From NCBI RefSeq assembly GCF_901933205.1, contig NC_044600.1, forward strand, positions 12,934,501-12,998,500: 64,000 bases of DNA. Reading direction: 5' to 3'. The position numbers were made by a program, and so were the translations under genes. Source of the DNA: Camarhynchus parvulus. Taxonomy: Eukaryota; Chordata; Aves; Passeriformes; Thraupidae. Shown here piece by piece: positions 36,501-50,100 of the stretch. Under the pieces are notes generated by a model. It was not told the DNA's origin, made no database searches, and saw only the letters and a list, made by a program, of their open reading frames with translations. Every line of letters starts with the position of its first letter. Position 1 is the first letter of the stretch.

Positions 36501-39500
36501 TTATTTTCCCCATCATTTTGTTACATCTTTATTACTATCAGTAATAGCAACAAACCATCAAAAACAATGCAACTCCTGAGGACAATTCTGAAAGAAAGAG
36601 CCACTGAATAATTTTCTCAAATTTAAATCTGGAATCATAAACCTACGCAAAATTGGGCAGTAGGGCAGTCAGTACACTTCTAAAATTGAAAGTGATTCAA
36701 TGAAACAATGAAAATATTGTTTACCAATTCACAGAGCATTATGCAGAAGAATAAAATACATTTTGACATCCTTGTACTAGCAGCCTGTAAACACACATGC
36801 ACCTGCACACAAATGCACACGTATGCCCACAAAGCATGGGTCTGTGCAGGGAAAGCAGATGTGAAGGCAAAGAAGCACAGCAACAGCTACAAATCCATTA
36901 CACTGAACATCCATCCCAAGGCTCCAGTTCAGCCTCGTGTGATTTAGACCACCTAATTCTGTCCCGCTTCTTGTTAAAATTTATGTATGGCTTCATTGGA
37001 GATGTCAAGGAGGGGTTAAGAAGGCTTTTGTAGAAGCAGGCTGCCGGAAAAGATTTTAGGATAGTTGATGCCAGGATCAGATAATTCTACACACAAACAC
37101 AGAAAAAGATCTAGCACCTCGGTGTAGCAATGGTGAGTGGCACTTATCTGTGTGTCAGCCTGCTTTGTGCACCTGCCAGACCTAGATGACAGGCTGAGAG
37201 ACCACATTCACTTCTCCCCTGAATAACACTGAAGTACTTTGGTCTCTTGGCTCTGCAAACTACCTCCTGCTCCTCTGAGGGAAGAGATATAATTAAAACC
37301 CTGAAGGAGAGGGAAAAATAGCAAAGGAAAGAGGAAAGGAAAAGATGCATACTTCAACTTGCACTGACAACCTCTCACGTGACAAGCACTAAGGGACACT
37401 TCTGTGCTTTCAAGCCGCATTTGATTTGTTATGAGGCTTTTGGCTCTGCTTTGTGTCAGTTAATTAGCTCCCGAATTCCAGATGACAATTTGAATAGCAG
37501 ATTCGGTGCATGCCCTGATGTTATCTGCAGTAAGCACAATCTCCCTGATAGATCCTGGCCGTGCATGCACACATCCACACACAGCCTGGATGTACAGATG
37601 CTTACACACAAACACACATATTCCAGCTGCAACAAAGAACAGTTAATTCTCCTATCTCGGGCAAGAATGAATTAAATCTCCATAGAGCTCCACTGCACTT
37701 GGAAGATAACCAAATATCTACAACTTTTGCCTTTTTAGCTCAGCATGATATTGTATTGAAAGCTTCACACCGAGAGATATAATGAGGAATGAACTGCACA
37801 GTGATGAGGCTTTAACAGTGTATAAAGTCACTGATTTCTGAGTGAAACCACAATTACTAATTTGAAGCACCAGCTAATTAAAACCACAGCTATGTATTTA
37901 GCCTCTTGTTATACCTACTGCAGTTTATAATTATGAGGACCTCTTTATCTACTCAATTAAAGTTCTTATGATTCAGGCAGGTTGTGTTTGAACCTGCAAG
38001 CCCTGTGGAGAGCACAGGAAAGCATATGTCTGTTGCCTGATGACTCCATGTAGCCTTACACTTATACACTTGTTTTTATATAGGCAAGGAAAGAAAAGAA
38101 GAAAGACATGCCACAATGAGATTTCTAAATAAAAAATATGAATTAATAATTGGTTTAAGCAATTCAAGACCACTCAGACTTGGATTGAATAAGGCTTGAT
38201 TATGGCTTGTAAACTGAATGCAAAGCCACCTACATAGGCTGAGCTGAATGATTGCCGTCCACATTTTCCTTCTACAAATTAGAAGGCTGAAAATATGCCA
38301 TGTTTTGTTTTATTTAATTTAAATGTTTGTAACACCTCCTGATGTACTGACATCACTAACACCAAGAGCAAGCTCCAGAACACTGTTATAATCAATGCTG
38401 TATTTTTGCAGAAGGTTTGTTGGTACTGTTTGCTGGTCTCCTGAGGGAGACAGAGAGGAAAATTGTTGTAAGTACAGTCACTTTTCTATTCTACACATGA
38501 TCACATTGCCAATGTAACACTCTAAATCACAAGCAACCTGTTCACTAAAAGGTGAAGGGGGGAATTCCTTTCGAATCCTAAATCAAGATTATCATCCACA
38601 AATATGAGAGTAAGTGAATGCAAGCTGTTTCCCAAACTGGTACCCAAATATGAGGCCAAGGCTGATTCCATCTTTCCCCACAGCTTTGCTGCAGTAGGGG
38701 GTGGGGTTAACCCAGAAATAATCCAGCCCAGGAGCAGTAGGAACACACTATATTTATCCCTCTCATGGGGGAATCTTTCCAGAGATTTCTCTGGCAGTTT
38801 GACCCACAGGCTGTGTGACTCTTCAGCAAGATCAGGTCATGGTGAAGTTATAAGCCCAGTCTCACATATCTAGTCAAAGCAAGATTTTATATCCTGCATA
38901 AGCAATGTTTGCTATGGAAGCACTCCCATCCCAGCATTCACTTCAGAAAGAATTATTCATGAAAGTTAGAGCTGCATTTTACAGCTTCCCAGTGGCTTCC
39001 ACGGCCTGGGGTTTCAGGGTGAAATCCTGGGCACGTTCAAATCAAACAATCTGGCCACAGAGATCACAGAGTACAGCACACAACACATCTCACCCCTCAT
39101 GTGAGGTTACAGCATTTTGTTATCTAAAAGCCAGCTCAGGTCACAAGCATGCAAAGTATTTAGGAAACCAAGTGAGGCATTATGCCATATCCTATCTGAG
39201 AAAAAGCAGCAAAGACCCAAAGACTACTAAGATAGGCTTTATGACACATTACAAAACCACAACTTCAAAAACTATGAAAATAGCACTGATGTAACTCAAA
39301 GTGGTATAATCACTTTAAAAGACATTAACTTAAGCTAACACAGTGTTTAGAATGTTAACATTAAAAGTTTGAAAATACAGTATTTTCCAACACAACACAG
39401 TGAAGTATTTCACTTTTATTGTGTTTATGAAAGATTTCTATTTCAGGTACCCAAGAGGTGAGTACAAAGGCACACCTCAAGCCCTAGACCCCAACGTTTA

Positions 39501-40679
39501 CAGACTACAAAACTGTGAAAATCTGTTACAACACAAACAAAACCTTAAGTAAATTGTTACCTCTGCTTCAATCCAAATCTCACTCTCATATATTCTCTTG
39601 TGAAATAGAAAAAAAAAAATAAAATTAAAGCTGCATTTTGATCTTCCTACCGGCAGAGTCACAGGGCAGCTTTAAGTGTACAAAGTATCTATGCAAAAGG
39701 AAGTGGTTGTTCATCCTGTCAAGACCATTAGTTGGTTTATTTCTCTGCAAATGTACTTTTGCTATGACAGTGCTTGACACAGAGCTGATTGTGGCTACAG
39801 ATTATGACAACAACTTATTTGGGTTCTGTATAATTCAAAAAGGGATGCTGATTAGATCTTAAGGCTGCAGTGCACTGAGAACCTAATGGGATGCTCTCCA
39901 GAAATTCTTACTGCAGACACAATGCAATCTCTGGGACTTATGTTTAATTTTTAGCTTAACTAATGTTCTGTGAAATACAGATATGTGATTAGTGGTGAAG
40001 GTGTCAGTGAAAACTACAGTCAGATACTGTGAGGAACATCAGAGTTCAGTCTGTCTCACTTGTATGAGAAGGACTTCATGACTCCTCTAAAGCCAGGAGA
40101 GCAGGATATCACAATACAGGCTTTCATAAACATTTTATAAAAGAGATACAGAAGAAAGCAGCTGTAGGCCACAATATTCACTCTATCCAAGAGGGCAGCT
40201 CCCTAGACACAACCATTACATGACAATGCAGTTTAAATATGTGAGCTCTATTGTTTTGTTACCACTTATTAGATTAATAATTGAATTTGAATGGGGAAGC
40301 CTGTATATAAATCTCAGAAGATCAGGAATGGTGAGCAGTAAGAATAGTACAAGAGCACATGAGACCGCCAACCTACAAATTACCAGTGTGGTGGATATGG
40401 CAGAAAGAATAGCAACTACAGTTGTAATGTTGTTTTGGTGTGCTAACATTGGGGCAAAATGCATTTTGAATAACAGCATTGGATATTTACTGCTTTGCAA
40501 TCAGAGCAGCACAGATCCATTTGCCATTCTACTCAGCCACAGGCACAGTGTGGGGACAGTGGTGAGCTGCTCCCTGTGACAGGCCAGGTGCTCAGCCTGT
40601 GGGAGCCTGCAGGGTGCCAGCAAGGACAGCAGAGCTGCACCCCACTGCAGCCCACGACGGCTGTAGGGACAATCCAGCC

Positions 40680-41340
40680 CAGTCCCTGGAGAAGAGAGGA
40701 GAGGAGGAGGTGGCTGAGGCAGAAGGAGGTTATATCAAGGCAAAAGATAACAGACATACACACAGATTTTGGACTAGAAGCTAAAAATGTGGATCTGGAG
40801 ATAAGAGATCAAAGTCAGATGAGCGCTGGCTACAAAAGGAGAACTAGAAGGAGAATAAAATCTGGGGCACTGGAAAGTACAGTGCAGTCATCTCTGGTGA
40901 AAGTGAGAGGATGTGGTGCAAAAGATGTGGAGGAAAAAGAAAAAACCTTTTAGGACAGACTGCAACAAAGTAAGAGGTTATAGGGAAGAGTTAAAGGGAA
41001 GCTGATGAAATGAGACCAACAGCTAAAGGCTGAGCCCTAGCGTTTGGGGTTCATTTTCAAAGTTGTGCTAACTAAAGCCACAGAAGTCTCCCAAAGCACA
41101 GAAGACTAGGAAAGAGCCTGAAAGGGTGGAGAAGGAGCAGAAGAAAGAAGTCAGACCAGACAAGTTTGAAGGAGTAGTCTCTGTGATATTAAGAAAAAGT
41201 AGAAGAGAGAAAAATGATCAAACGCCTCATGTTGCAGACAAATCACGAATGAGAACAGAACACAGCTCTGTTGATTCAGTCAAAACAACAAGAGCCCAAC
41301 AGGGAAAGAATCAATAAAAAAGCAGGAGCAGAGAGGGTTT
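40680..41340. other. purine-rich intronic patch
   Basis: The plus strand is strongly biased to A and G (many gaag, gaga, aaag words). This removes stops and creates open frames such as 40495-40953. The transcribed (minus-strand) RNA would be pyrimidine-rich here. No coding or repeat identity was recognised. Confidence 0.6.
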
Positions 41341-42130
41341 ATAGCAGTGACAGAATACGTTCATGAGAATAAATGAATGACATTCAAAAAAGCCAGCATT
41401 TATCCACAGTTTAAGGAAGAAGCAGTTGCTGTTCTCAATAGCATGTCTCAATTCACAAAAATGCACACTACAGCAAATCAAACATTTCCCTATACTAGTT
41501 CCACCCCCCCAAAATATCAGATATGCCTAAATGATGAAAGAAGTTCTCAAACTGAAATGTTTGTAATTTGTGGAAGCAAAATATAAACACAAGCTTCTAA
41601 ACTAAGACACAGTGGATATTAAATGATATGAATTTGAGAACTGAAAGTCCTTTCCCAAGGTTGTTGCTTCATAGTTTTTACTTTGCCCACATGTACTCAG
41701 GAAGTTGGAGAAGTAAACTCGGAAACTGGGCTTCCCAATAAACTAACTCATATGCCTGCATGAGGTACAAAACATCCCAAATCAAAACCCAATCAGAGTT
41801 TATTTAACTTACAGGAGAAATCCAGCTCAGGTCAATGAGGATTTCCCCCATACTTCAAATACATACTTGATTTTCTACACCTATGCAATTCTTCAATGTG
41901 ACTTAAAAGCACAAAGCAAGAAAGCATTTCACCTGGCAATCAAACTAGGTGAAAGACTGCTTCTAACAAATACATTACAATTGGAATGCTCCTCTACATA
42001 ACTCCACTGATTTCATGTGAAAGCAGAGTACCACCACAGCTCTGTGCAAAGGAAGAAGAACTGCCTTCCTTCATCTATGCAGATTCTCCCAGTATAAACA
42101 GTGGTATTTTAATGCATTTATTCCAAATGG

Positions 42131-42163
42131 AAAAAAAAAAAAAAGAAAAAAAGAAAAAGAAGC
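42131..42163. repeat. A-rich tract
   Basis: A run of A (about 14) followed by A runs broken by single G. No LINE or SINE body was recognised before it. Confidence 0.85.
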
Positions 42164-44154
42164 CTCAGGTCTTAAATTTCATAGCAGGTCATAAAATGTA
42201 TTAAGTAAATGAGAGGAATTTCAAAATCTGATATTTAGGCAGAAATATGGCCAACTTAATGTATCTTCCCTGCTGATCTGAAGCCTTTGTTTCACTAATG
42301 ATAAACAATATAAGCACTACCACATTTAAAATAGCAAAATTCTTCTTCCTCTGTTTATCACCACTGAGCTTACATCTTTGTCCTAGTAATTTTCCTACTT
42401 GACAGAGACAAACCAAGACATAGCAAAAATAGCTTTACAAGTTCTTAGTATCTTTCATATTTAATGTTTACTTTAATGTTGTCTTCCTTTTCACAGCATG
42501 AATAGTTACTGAGAATATCTAGCACAGAACATATCTATCAGTGCACTTCAAGATAAATGATTTATTTTAAAATATAGAATATTCTGTCTTTGATGTTCAA
42601 CAGTTCTGCAGAGAAACACTTGAGATGGTCACTGGTTATCTATCCACATGAGCTAAATCTCTTCACAATTTGCATTAAAAACAATGCCATTCCTGTAGCA
42701 GATTTAATAGAGAATACAGAAGATTAAAGCCTCCAAAGAAAATAATGCCCAAGAGACCCGTGGGTGAATTATGGAAATGTAAGCTAAGGGTTTGGCTAGT
42801 ATTTGTCATATTCCTCATTCTTTTTAGTTATCCCCACATGTACCAAGCACCTGGAAAATGTTATTTTTACCTCAGTTTTCACCTGTTTTTAGTACTATGC
42901 AGCCCCAAACCTTTCCTGAACATGAATTTGGAAGGAACAATTCTGGGGGAATGGATGGCAGAGATAAGCTCCTGGATAGTAAGCATATAAAGAATAGATG
43001 AGGTTTCAAAGGGGAGCATTTATTGTTTCCTGTATCATAGCACATTGTCTTTCAATATGATTAGTTATCAGTCTGAGTTATCAAAAAGTGGGATGAAATA
43101 AAGCGCTTACGCAGTTATGCTTCATTGATGTCAGCTAGGGGAGCATGAAAATCTCCATGAAGTTGGGTAATTGATGTGTAAATCAGAGCTCAATCACTCT
43201 GTAATAGAAATGGTCCCACTGAAAGTAGGGTTGTTGAACAGTATTGCAGAGGGGTGGGGAAGAAAAGAGAAACAGAGTCAAGACTTATTTATTAAAAAAT
43301 ATAATAACTGGCAATTTACACAATTTTCTCTTCAAAGGAGAAGTGCTGTCAGAGACATTTAAATGCAAGCTGCAGATCACTATATTTGGGTACCCTTATT
43401 CGGCAATAATTAACTGTTTCTGTTTTATTAAAATGCTTGGGGACACTGTTATGGATATTTAAAAAGCAAATTAAATGAACACGTTCATCCTTTGAAAGGC
43501 AACACGTGTAAATGACATCAGCAATTGTAATTTGCTTAACAATGTGTGTTCAAGGTATGTTTTGGAGTCCTATTACAGTCTTCCTGTCAGTTCAAATTTG
43601 CAGTATGAGAAAAAAAAGCAAAACTGAAAGAAAAGAGGGGGGAAAAGGAGCCTAAAGAGAAAAGTGGTTATAACCACATCTTCAGAAGGACATAAAAGAC
43701 AAACAGTCATTAGAACATCAGTCACATAAAACAGCTTTCCAACATGTGGTATTTATAAGGGTAAACATCTGATTCATAAAGAAAAGAGCTGGCTAAGATA
43801 ACATTATGGGGTTATTTTTGTTGTAATTTTTTTTCTTTAAATAAATGAATGCACATTAAAGTGTTGATATCAACCTCCCAGAAACACCTGGAACCCAGTA
43901 TTCTAGTTATGACCTGCAATAAACCACTGATAAACTCTAGCAAACTTACATAAATGTGAAATTAAAGAGCATTTTTGGCATCAAATGAATTACATTCAGG
44001 ACACTAAAGCTCGATTAGGAAGCTTTATTAGATGGGTAATGTGCTGTGACTCTAAGGGGACTGATCACTGTATAGGGGTTGAATAGGAAAAGAGGTTCAA
44101 CCTTAACTCTCAATTTCATTGCCTGAGTTTAACAAAATGTAACCTATTTCTTAA

Positions 44155-44220
44155 TGTTTTTTTGGTTTGGGGTTTTGTTGTTGGGGTTTTTTTGGGTTTT
44201 TGTTTTTTCTTTTTAAATTT
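44155..44220. repeat. T/G-rich low-complexity tract
   Basis: About 60 bases of T and G only, with G runs of 2, 4, 4 and 3 separated by T-rich spacers, ending in a T-rich stretch. The plus strand could in principle form an imperfect G-quadruplex. The AFF2 transcript would carry the A/C complement. Confidence 0.8.
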
Positions 44221-46267
44221 TGATCTGTCCAGGGATTTGTTTCTACAAAACTCACTGAAGGCAATGAAGCCATGAAGGCTTTGTCAAAGCCTGTACTGTG
44301 TTTGAGAGACACCTCTCAATGACTTCCTCACTGCCATCATAATTCACATGGCCATCAGCACTCTGTGTATGAATGTACCAAGGGTGAATAGAGTTGTGTT
44401 TAGCTGCTGTGCATTATTCTTCATACACATTAACAGTAAATGTGGCATAGTACTGCTACAAAGAGTATATTTTACAGATATTACTCCCAAGACATAACGC
44501 TAATTTGAATCAATAAAAACCTTCTGACAGTGCTTGTTACAGTCTGTTTTTCCTTCACCTGAACACCTCAAATTGTGAAACATTCCTTGGAAATGCCCAC
44601 TTATTTTTGTACACGTACCATTTTCAAAGATTAAAATGCATTTCAAAGTATAGAAACTCAAAATCTTTAACTTGTCACTTGATATGTACAGATTGAATAA
44701 GCCACCTAAGCCAAAAACCTTACACCTGAGCCAAAAACCATTTTGGAACTCTAGCTTTGTCTTCATCTTTTCTCATTATTACATTTTTTTTTTAATACTG
44801 ACACTCAAAACTTCCTAGGGACCTGTAGGATGCTTCTTTAAAAGTGGAGTCCACATGTTTGTATTTGCTTGAAAGTTTGGCAGTGATCTGCAAGAGATGG
44901 CAGAATAGACAGAAAGAAATCAGGTCTTCTAAAAGAGTCACAAAACAATCCCTGATTAACACAAACTTTGGGTACAGATGAATCAGCAGAATCAACTGCT
45001 TGGGTATTTTATTGCAGAAATGCTTCTGTGTGCTCCTACAGCTCTTAATAAATGCATTCATTTACTAACAGGCACCTCTGCTTCCTTGAGCATTTTCACA
45101 TGCTGTACAGCTCTTTAACCACATGTTCTTAAACTTAACATGTGCTGAAGAATACCACCACAGGAAAACTGAGAATTCAGTAGGATTTCATTCATCACTT
45201 TCAGACTGAGGGAGAAGTTCACTCAGGTCTCTGTGTGCAGTGCACACATACAGGCTGATTCAGACTCCAGTGCACAAAAAATAGTACTGCAAGCCTAACA
45301 GAATTTAATTGTTTGTTATTTAGGACATTGTCTGGCTAAAGAAATGATAATTTACATAAATTATTTTTCTCTCAATTGAAATCCTATATAATTGCCTCCA
45401 TGTGTTTTGGTAGAACCAGAGGAAAGGACAGAGATGATCAAATAAATGCAAGGTGCTCTCAATTTAAATTCAAGTTCATCTGCATCCCCTTTTCAAAGCT
45501 GTTGAGAAATATATTGCTCATCCTGGGCACTAGCAAGTTGCAGGAGATGCCATGATGTTGTAGCTTTGTAAGACCTAGTGCTCATCAGGATCCAAAGAAG
45601 CTAGAACTTTTCAAACTCCAAATTTTCAGCCTTCTTCCACCAGACTTTAAAAAGCCTCACAGAAACAAGGTGCCTGTTACAAACAGCTTAGAAGAGAACA
45701 ATAATATTTTGTGCTTATTTTTCCTAACTATATTCAGAGTCAGCAGGTCAATGGATTATCATCATCCTTGGCTTCTAGTGAGGAAGATAATCTGTAACAA
45801 ATACTGTTCATACCTTCAGCAAACATATAAAGTTTATTCCTCATTTATAAACACAGTATAAAGTATGACAAAATAATTTAACCAAACCAGCACAAAGTTC
45901 ATCAGCATTGCTGAGGTTTATATCCTCTCTAAGGGCATAGTTCAACTTCAACTGATGCTGCTGGCAATTTTCCCAGTGAATTCAATGAGGGCTGGATGGG
46001 ACCAGGCCATTTAATAATGACAAAAAAGCCAGGTCTCAAAACACAGCCAGCTCTAAGCAGCAACTTCTTGGTATAAACTAGATTTTCTGTTATATTCCTC
46101 ATGCTAAAAAGAGATTTTTTTATCCAATGTCAAGAGTTTAGAACTCCTAAGTATAAATCAGCACATACCAGAGCTACAGAACTTCTATAGTCAATACTTA
46201 AAACTGATACTGACTGCAGAGATTTTCTGGTTGACAAAGGTGAATAAACACAATGTACAAATGTCTT

Positions 46268-46353
46268 AAAAAAAAAAAAAAAACCAAACACAAAACAAAA
46301 AAAAAAACCAAACCAAACAAACAAACAAAAAATTAAAAAAAAAAAAGAAAATA
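46268..46353. repeat. A/C-rich tract (A runs with aaacc and caaa units)
   Basis: Long A runs (about 15, 11 and 12) are separated by ccaaac, caaaac and a short (CAAA)n block. It may be an old retrotransposon tail, but no body was recognised upstream. The antisense frame over it is a spurious Phe-rich reading. Confidence 0.85.
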
Positions 46354-46520
46354 AACCAGAAATCAAGAGAGATACCAAATAAATGTCCCAATCTACCCCA
46401 CAGGCCATTATCACCTTGAGCTAAAGACCACTTATATATACATAGACAAATTTATTTTGTTTTAGTGGTGTCATAGATTGTACACGTGAAACCTCAACCA
46501 GCTGACTGGGGAATAATCAA

Positions 46521-46567
46521 ATTTGCCTCTGTACCACAATGAGCACACCATTTGCCTCTGTACCACA
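46521..46567. repeat. short direct repeat, 29-bp spacing
   Basis: The 18-mer atttgcctctgtaccaca is found at 46521-46538 and again at 46550-46567, identical by eye, suggesting a local duplication of a 29-bp unit. Confidence 0.9.
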
Positions 46568-47078
46568 CAGACACACATACCAGGCAACAGATCACACACC
46601 CTGTCACAGAGAAAAAGTAAACCAAATGTAACATTCACCCTGAAAAAAACAACACCCTTAAATTTAACTCAACAAGGGAATGCTGTGCAATTAGGGATAT
46701 GGCATGTAGGTGTTACACAGGTTTGAAATATGCTCTGGGACTTGAAAGCTAAAAATGAGCACTTAATATTGTAAAATACTTCTTCAGACAGAGTAAAATC
46801 ATAACAAAAATGTTATTTAGACTGGCTAAAACTACAAACTCATGCCTGAAATTACTTGAATTTTTAAGGTGGGTGTGATGCAAATGATTATCCCAGTACT
46901 GCAGTTCCCCAGAGCCAAACAGAAACTATATCTGTCTCTGCAATTATGTTTTGAATGTGTTTGAAACCTCACATCTATAAATGACTTCATGAATGACTGA
47001 AATATCACAATGCAGAAAACAAGGCCACTTAAGGGCAGACTGCCAGAAGGAGGTGAGACCAAAGCTCTGTGTGACCCA

Positions 47079-47102
47079 TGGTGCCTGTGACAACAGGCAC
47101 CA
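47079..47102. repeat. perfect 10-bp inverted repeat with 4-nt loop
   Basis: tggtgcctgt, loop gaca, then acaggcacca: every stem base pairs. It sits in a GC-richer patch (about 47030-47130). No T run follows on either strand, and the stem is too short for a microRNA precursor. Confidence 0.9.
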
Positions 47103-50100
47103 GGCCCAGGGCAAAGCAGTCTCCACAATAGTGCCACTGCCCTGAGAAAATCTGGGCACATGAAGCTGTGTGTTAAGTACAAAGGAGCAGGTGTGTTTAT
47201 ATTTACCACCTCTAGAAGACTCTTCTCCAAAAAATGCTCTCAAACAGAATAGGCTATGGCAAGGAGTTGCACAGCTCATCTGAAAATCACTGCCCTAACT
47301 CAAAGGAAATTTGCTGCTCACATAAGGTCCAAAACTATCACTGATTTTAAAAGATTCCACTATACTGAACACGTGAGAAGAGAACTCACAGTATTTTTAA
47401 GGGCATTGACACTTATTGCAGGCAAACAGAGAGGAAGCTCCTGTGCTTTTTAGTCTCTGCAGAACCTCAGGTGCACATTCCCCTGCACTTTTAAGACCAG
47501 ACACATGGGTTACTGCATCCTGAATAACAGTTATTTGCACTCCAAAAACCTATTTCTGTCCCTTCTGCTGTCAATCAGCAAATGAGTATCACTTATTTTC
47601 ACAACATGAACACAATGTGATACTTAACAAAAGTGCATCCTTTTTTAATTCCCTTCTATCAACCATTTGTCTAATAGAAATATTATACTATGTAACATGC
47701 ACAGATTAAAATGCAATGTAAGTTGAATCATATTCATTGGAGGCTGGCCAACTTCAGCACATTTTAGTATTTAATAATAAAACAGTCTAGTGTAAAAATA
47801 TGTAAACTAGCTTCCATCCTGCTTTAATATTCACTTAACATGAGAAGAAAGGGAATGCAATTTTGTTTAAATATTAAACATTACATTTCTTCTTTTGATT
47901 ATTAAAGTATTATTAAAGTTAAATGAAAATGTGTTTGCAACCTCCTTCCTCTGAAGTCTTACAGGTCACTGTTACCACTAATATTTTGTCCCTCTAGCTG
48001 GCTTCTTTTGGGAATCTTAAAGCAATTTAGGAATCAGATTGAGCCATGCCCAATTACACCTCTGGGATGGAGCAACTACTGTCAAGCAAAACAAGTGAGG
48101 GAATGAAAGTTTAAGCGAGGTGATGACAGTCATTCAAGAAGAGATGGCTAAGGAAAGAAAACTGAGGAGTCCCAGCTCCCAGACATTAAACTTTACCCTA
48201 AGACCAGCTGTAACTTGCAACCCTTCATCCACCTCTGAGCTCTGAGATGACAACCACAAGTTGAAATTTAAGACTATCTAACACCACCACATAGCAAGGA
48301 GGAATTATCTTTATGTGCCTTTCCAGAACACTGGGTCATACACCGTGAGACAAGTTTTCTCCTGCTGAATGTCACTGGGAGAGGTCAGAAAGGATGTTCT
48401 TATTACATTTGCTGGAAGGATGGAGTATATCAAATGATTTAATTTTGTGTAGTGCCCCACTTACTTTGACAAACTGATACTGCACAGGGCATAATGTCAT
48501 TAGGTGATTAAAGCACAAGAGCACTCAGCTTCCCACCTTCTTTCATAACAAGAGCCTGTGAGAGCTGTTACAGCAGGCTCAGCACCAGCAAAAGTTGTGG
48601 CTGTGGAGGCAACACAGACCCAGGACCACAGAACACCAAACTCCTCCTGTCAGCAGGAACTCCCACCCTGGCAGTGACCAGGAATAAGCTTTGTAGTCCT
48701 CCTGAGAGATCCCACCTTCCCCATGGGCTCTTGCAGCACTTTCAGCCCTGGCAAGACCTAAACCCAAGTGTGACCTTCAAGCATCCTACACCCAGCCCTC
48801 TGATCCCCACAGCAAAAGGACAGCAAAGTATTGACAGCAAAGTGACAAGACATGGACAAAGTAAGTAAATGTGGACAAACTAAGGATATGATGTGCTTCA
48901 CTTTTCAGCCAGTATTGCCTTTGAAAATAACAAATGTTGAGTTCTCCTTATTATGCCAAATGTATTGAAACCTCAGAACCCACGGTAGGAAATGTGTGTT
49001 TTGTCACACACGCCCTTTAAATTTATGTTTCCTTTCATACAAATATCTAATGGGGTTTGAATAAATAAAAAATCTGCATATTGCCATGTGGAAATTAATT
49101 TTAAAGAACTGTTTGTCAATTTAATTTCACTGATAGTAACAGACAGATTTATGAAGCAATTAACTAAATATTTGTTTTTTTCACATTTCAATTCATTATA
49201 GTAAATTAACAATTTTCCACTTGAAAGTCTTGCACTGCTACACTGAAAGCCTAAAAAACAAGTGTGTATTTCTGTCGGGCTAGGAAGGATTCTCTCATTT
49301 TCACAATGTGGATTATTCTCCTCACATTAACTTAATATACTGTATATGTAATTCAACCCCTCTTATTTCTATATTACCATAGAACCTGTCATTCTTTAAA
49401 TGCCAGTTTCAAGCAACCAGACATAAATAAAGAATAATTACAGCTCTAAAGCCAGTGTTACATCTGCTCAAGAAAACAATCCTAGAGAGTGGATTTTATA
49501 GCCACATGACACCCACCTATGGTTCAGATAATCCCAGAGATAAAACCAAGGCTGCTGACAGGTCCAGCCTGACCCTGAGCCGTGATGCCAACATCAGACC
49601 ACGAGCCCTGACAGAGCCAAGGGAAGGAGCAGAGTGAACCAAGCCCAGCATAACATTAAACATCAAGTAAAAAGTTCACCCTTTCCTCTAAGGGTACATA
49701 TAGCTCCATTTCACATCTACTTTTACTTATTTCAATGATTTAAACATCTGAATTAATGATTTCAGCTTGAAGGAGGTCATCTGGCCATGGCCGTGTGGGT
49801 CTCTTTACCATTGCTGGCCAGATATTAAACACATTAAGGAGCAGTCATAAGACAGAACTACAGCTTTATGTTCTTTTAACTGGTATTGTACCAAATTAAT
49901 ATCAGGAGGATTATACTCTATAAATATAAAAACATCAGCTCATATGGCTATTGGATTCTTTTCTCTCTGTGTCAGTGTTTCAGTACCTGAACAGAAATAG
50001 CCTTGGTCCCTCCATATCTCAGCTGCCCTTATGGAGAGCAGATGTGTCAATTCTTACTGATCTCGTGGGTTGCTGTCAGGTCAGCTCATCAAGGATAAAC

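Noticed and set aside
40495..40953. 152-codon plus-strand open frame
   Set aside because: Explained by GC-rich then purine-rich composition, which lowers stop frequency. No domain, splice support or promoter was seen.
43600..43660. A/G-rich stretch considered as a retrotransposon tail
   Set aside because: No element body or target-site duplication was visible beside it.
46130..46414. Phe-rich 94-codon minus frame that looks like a membrane protein
   Set aside because: It is the antisense reading of an A-rich low-complexity tract. Poly-Phe arises from poly-A, not from a gene.
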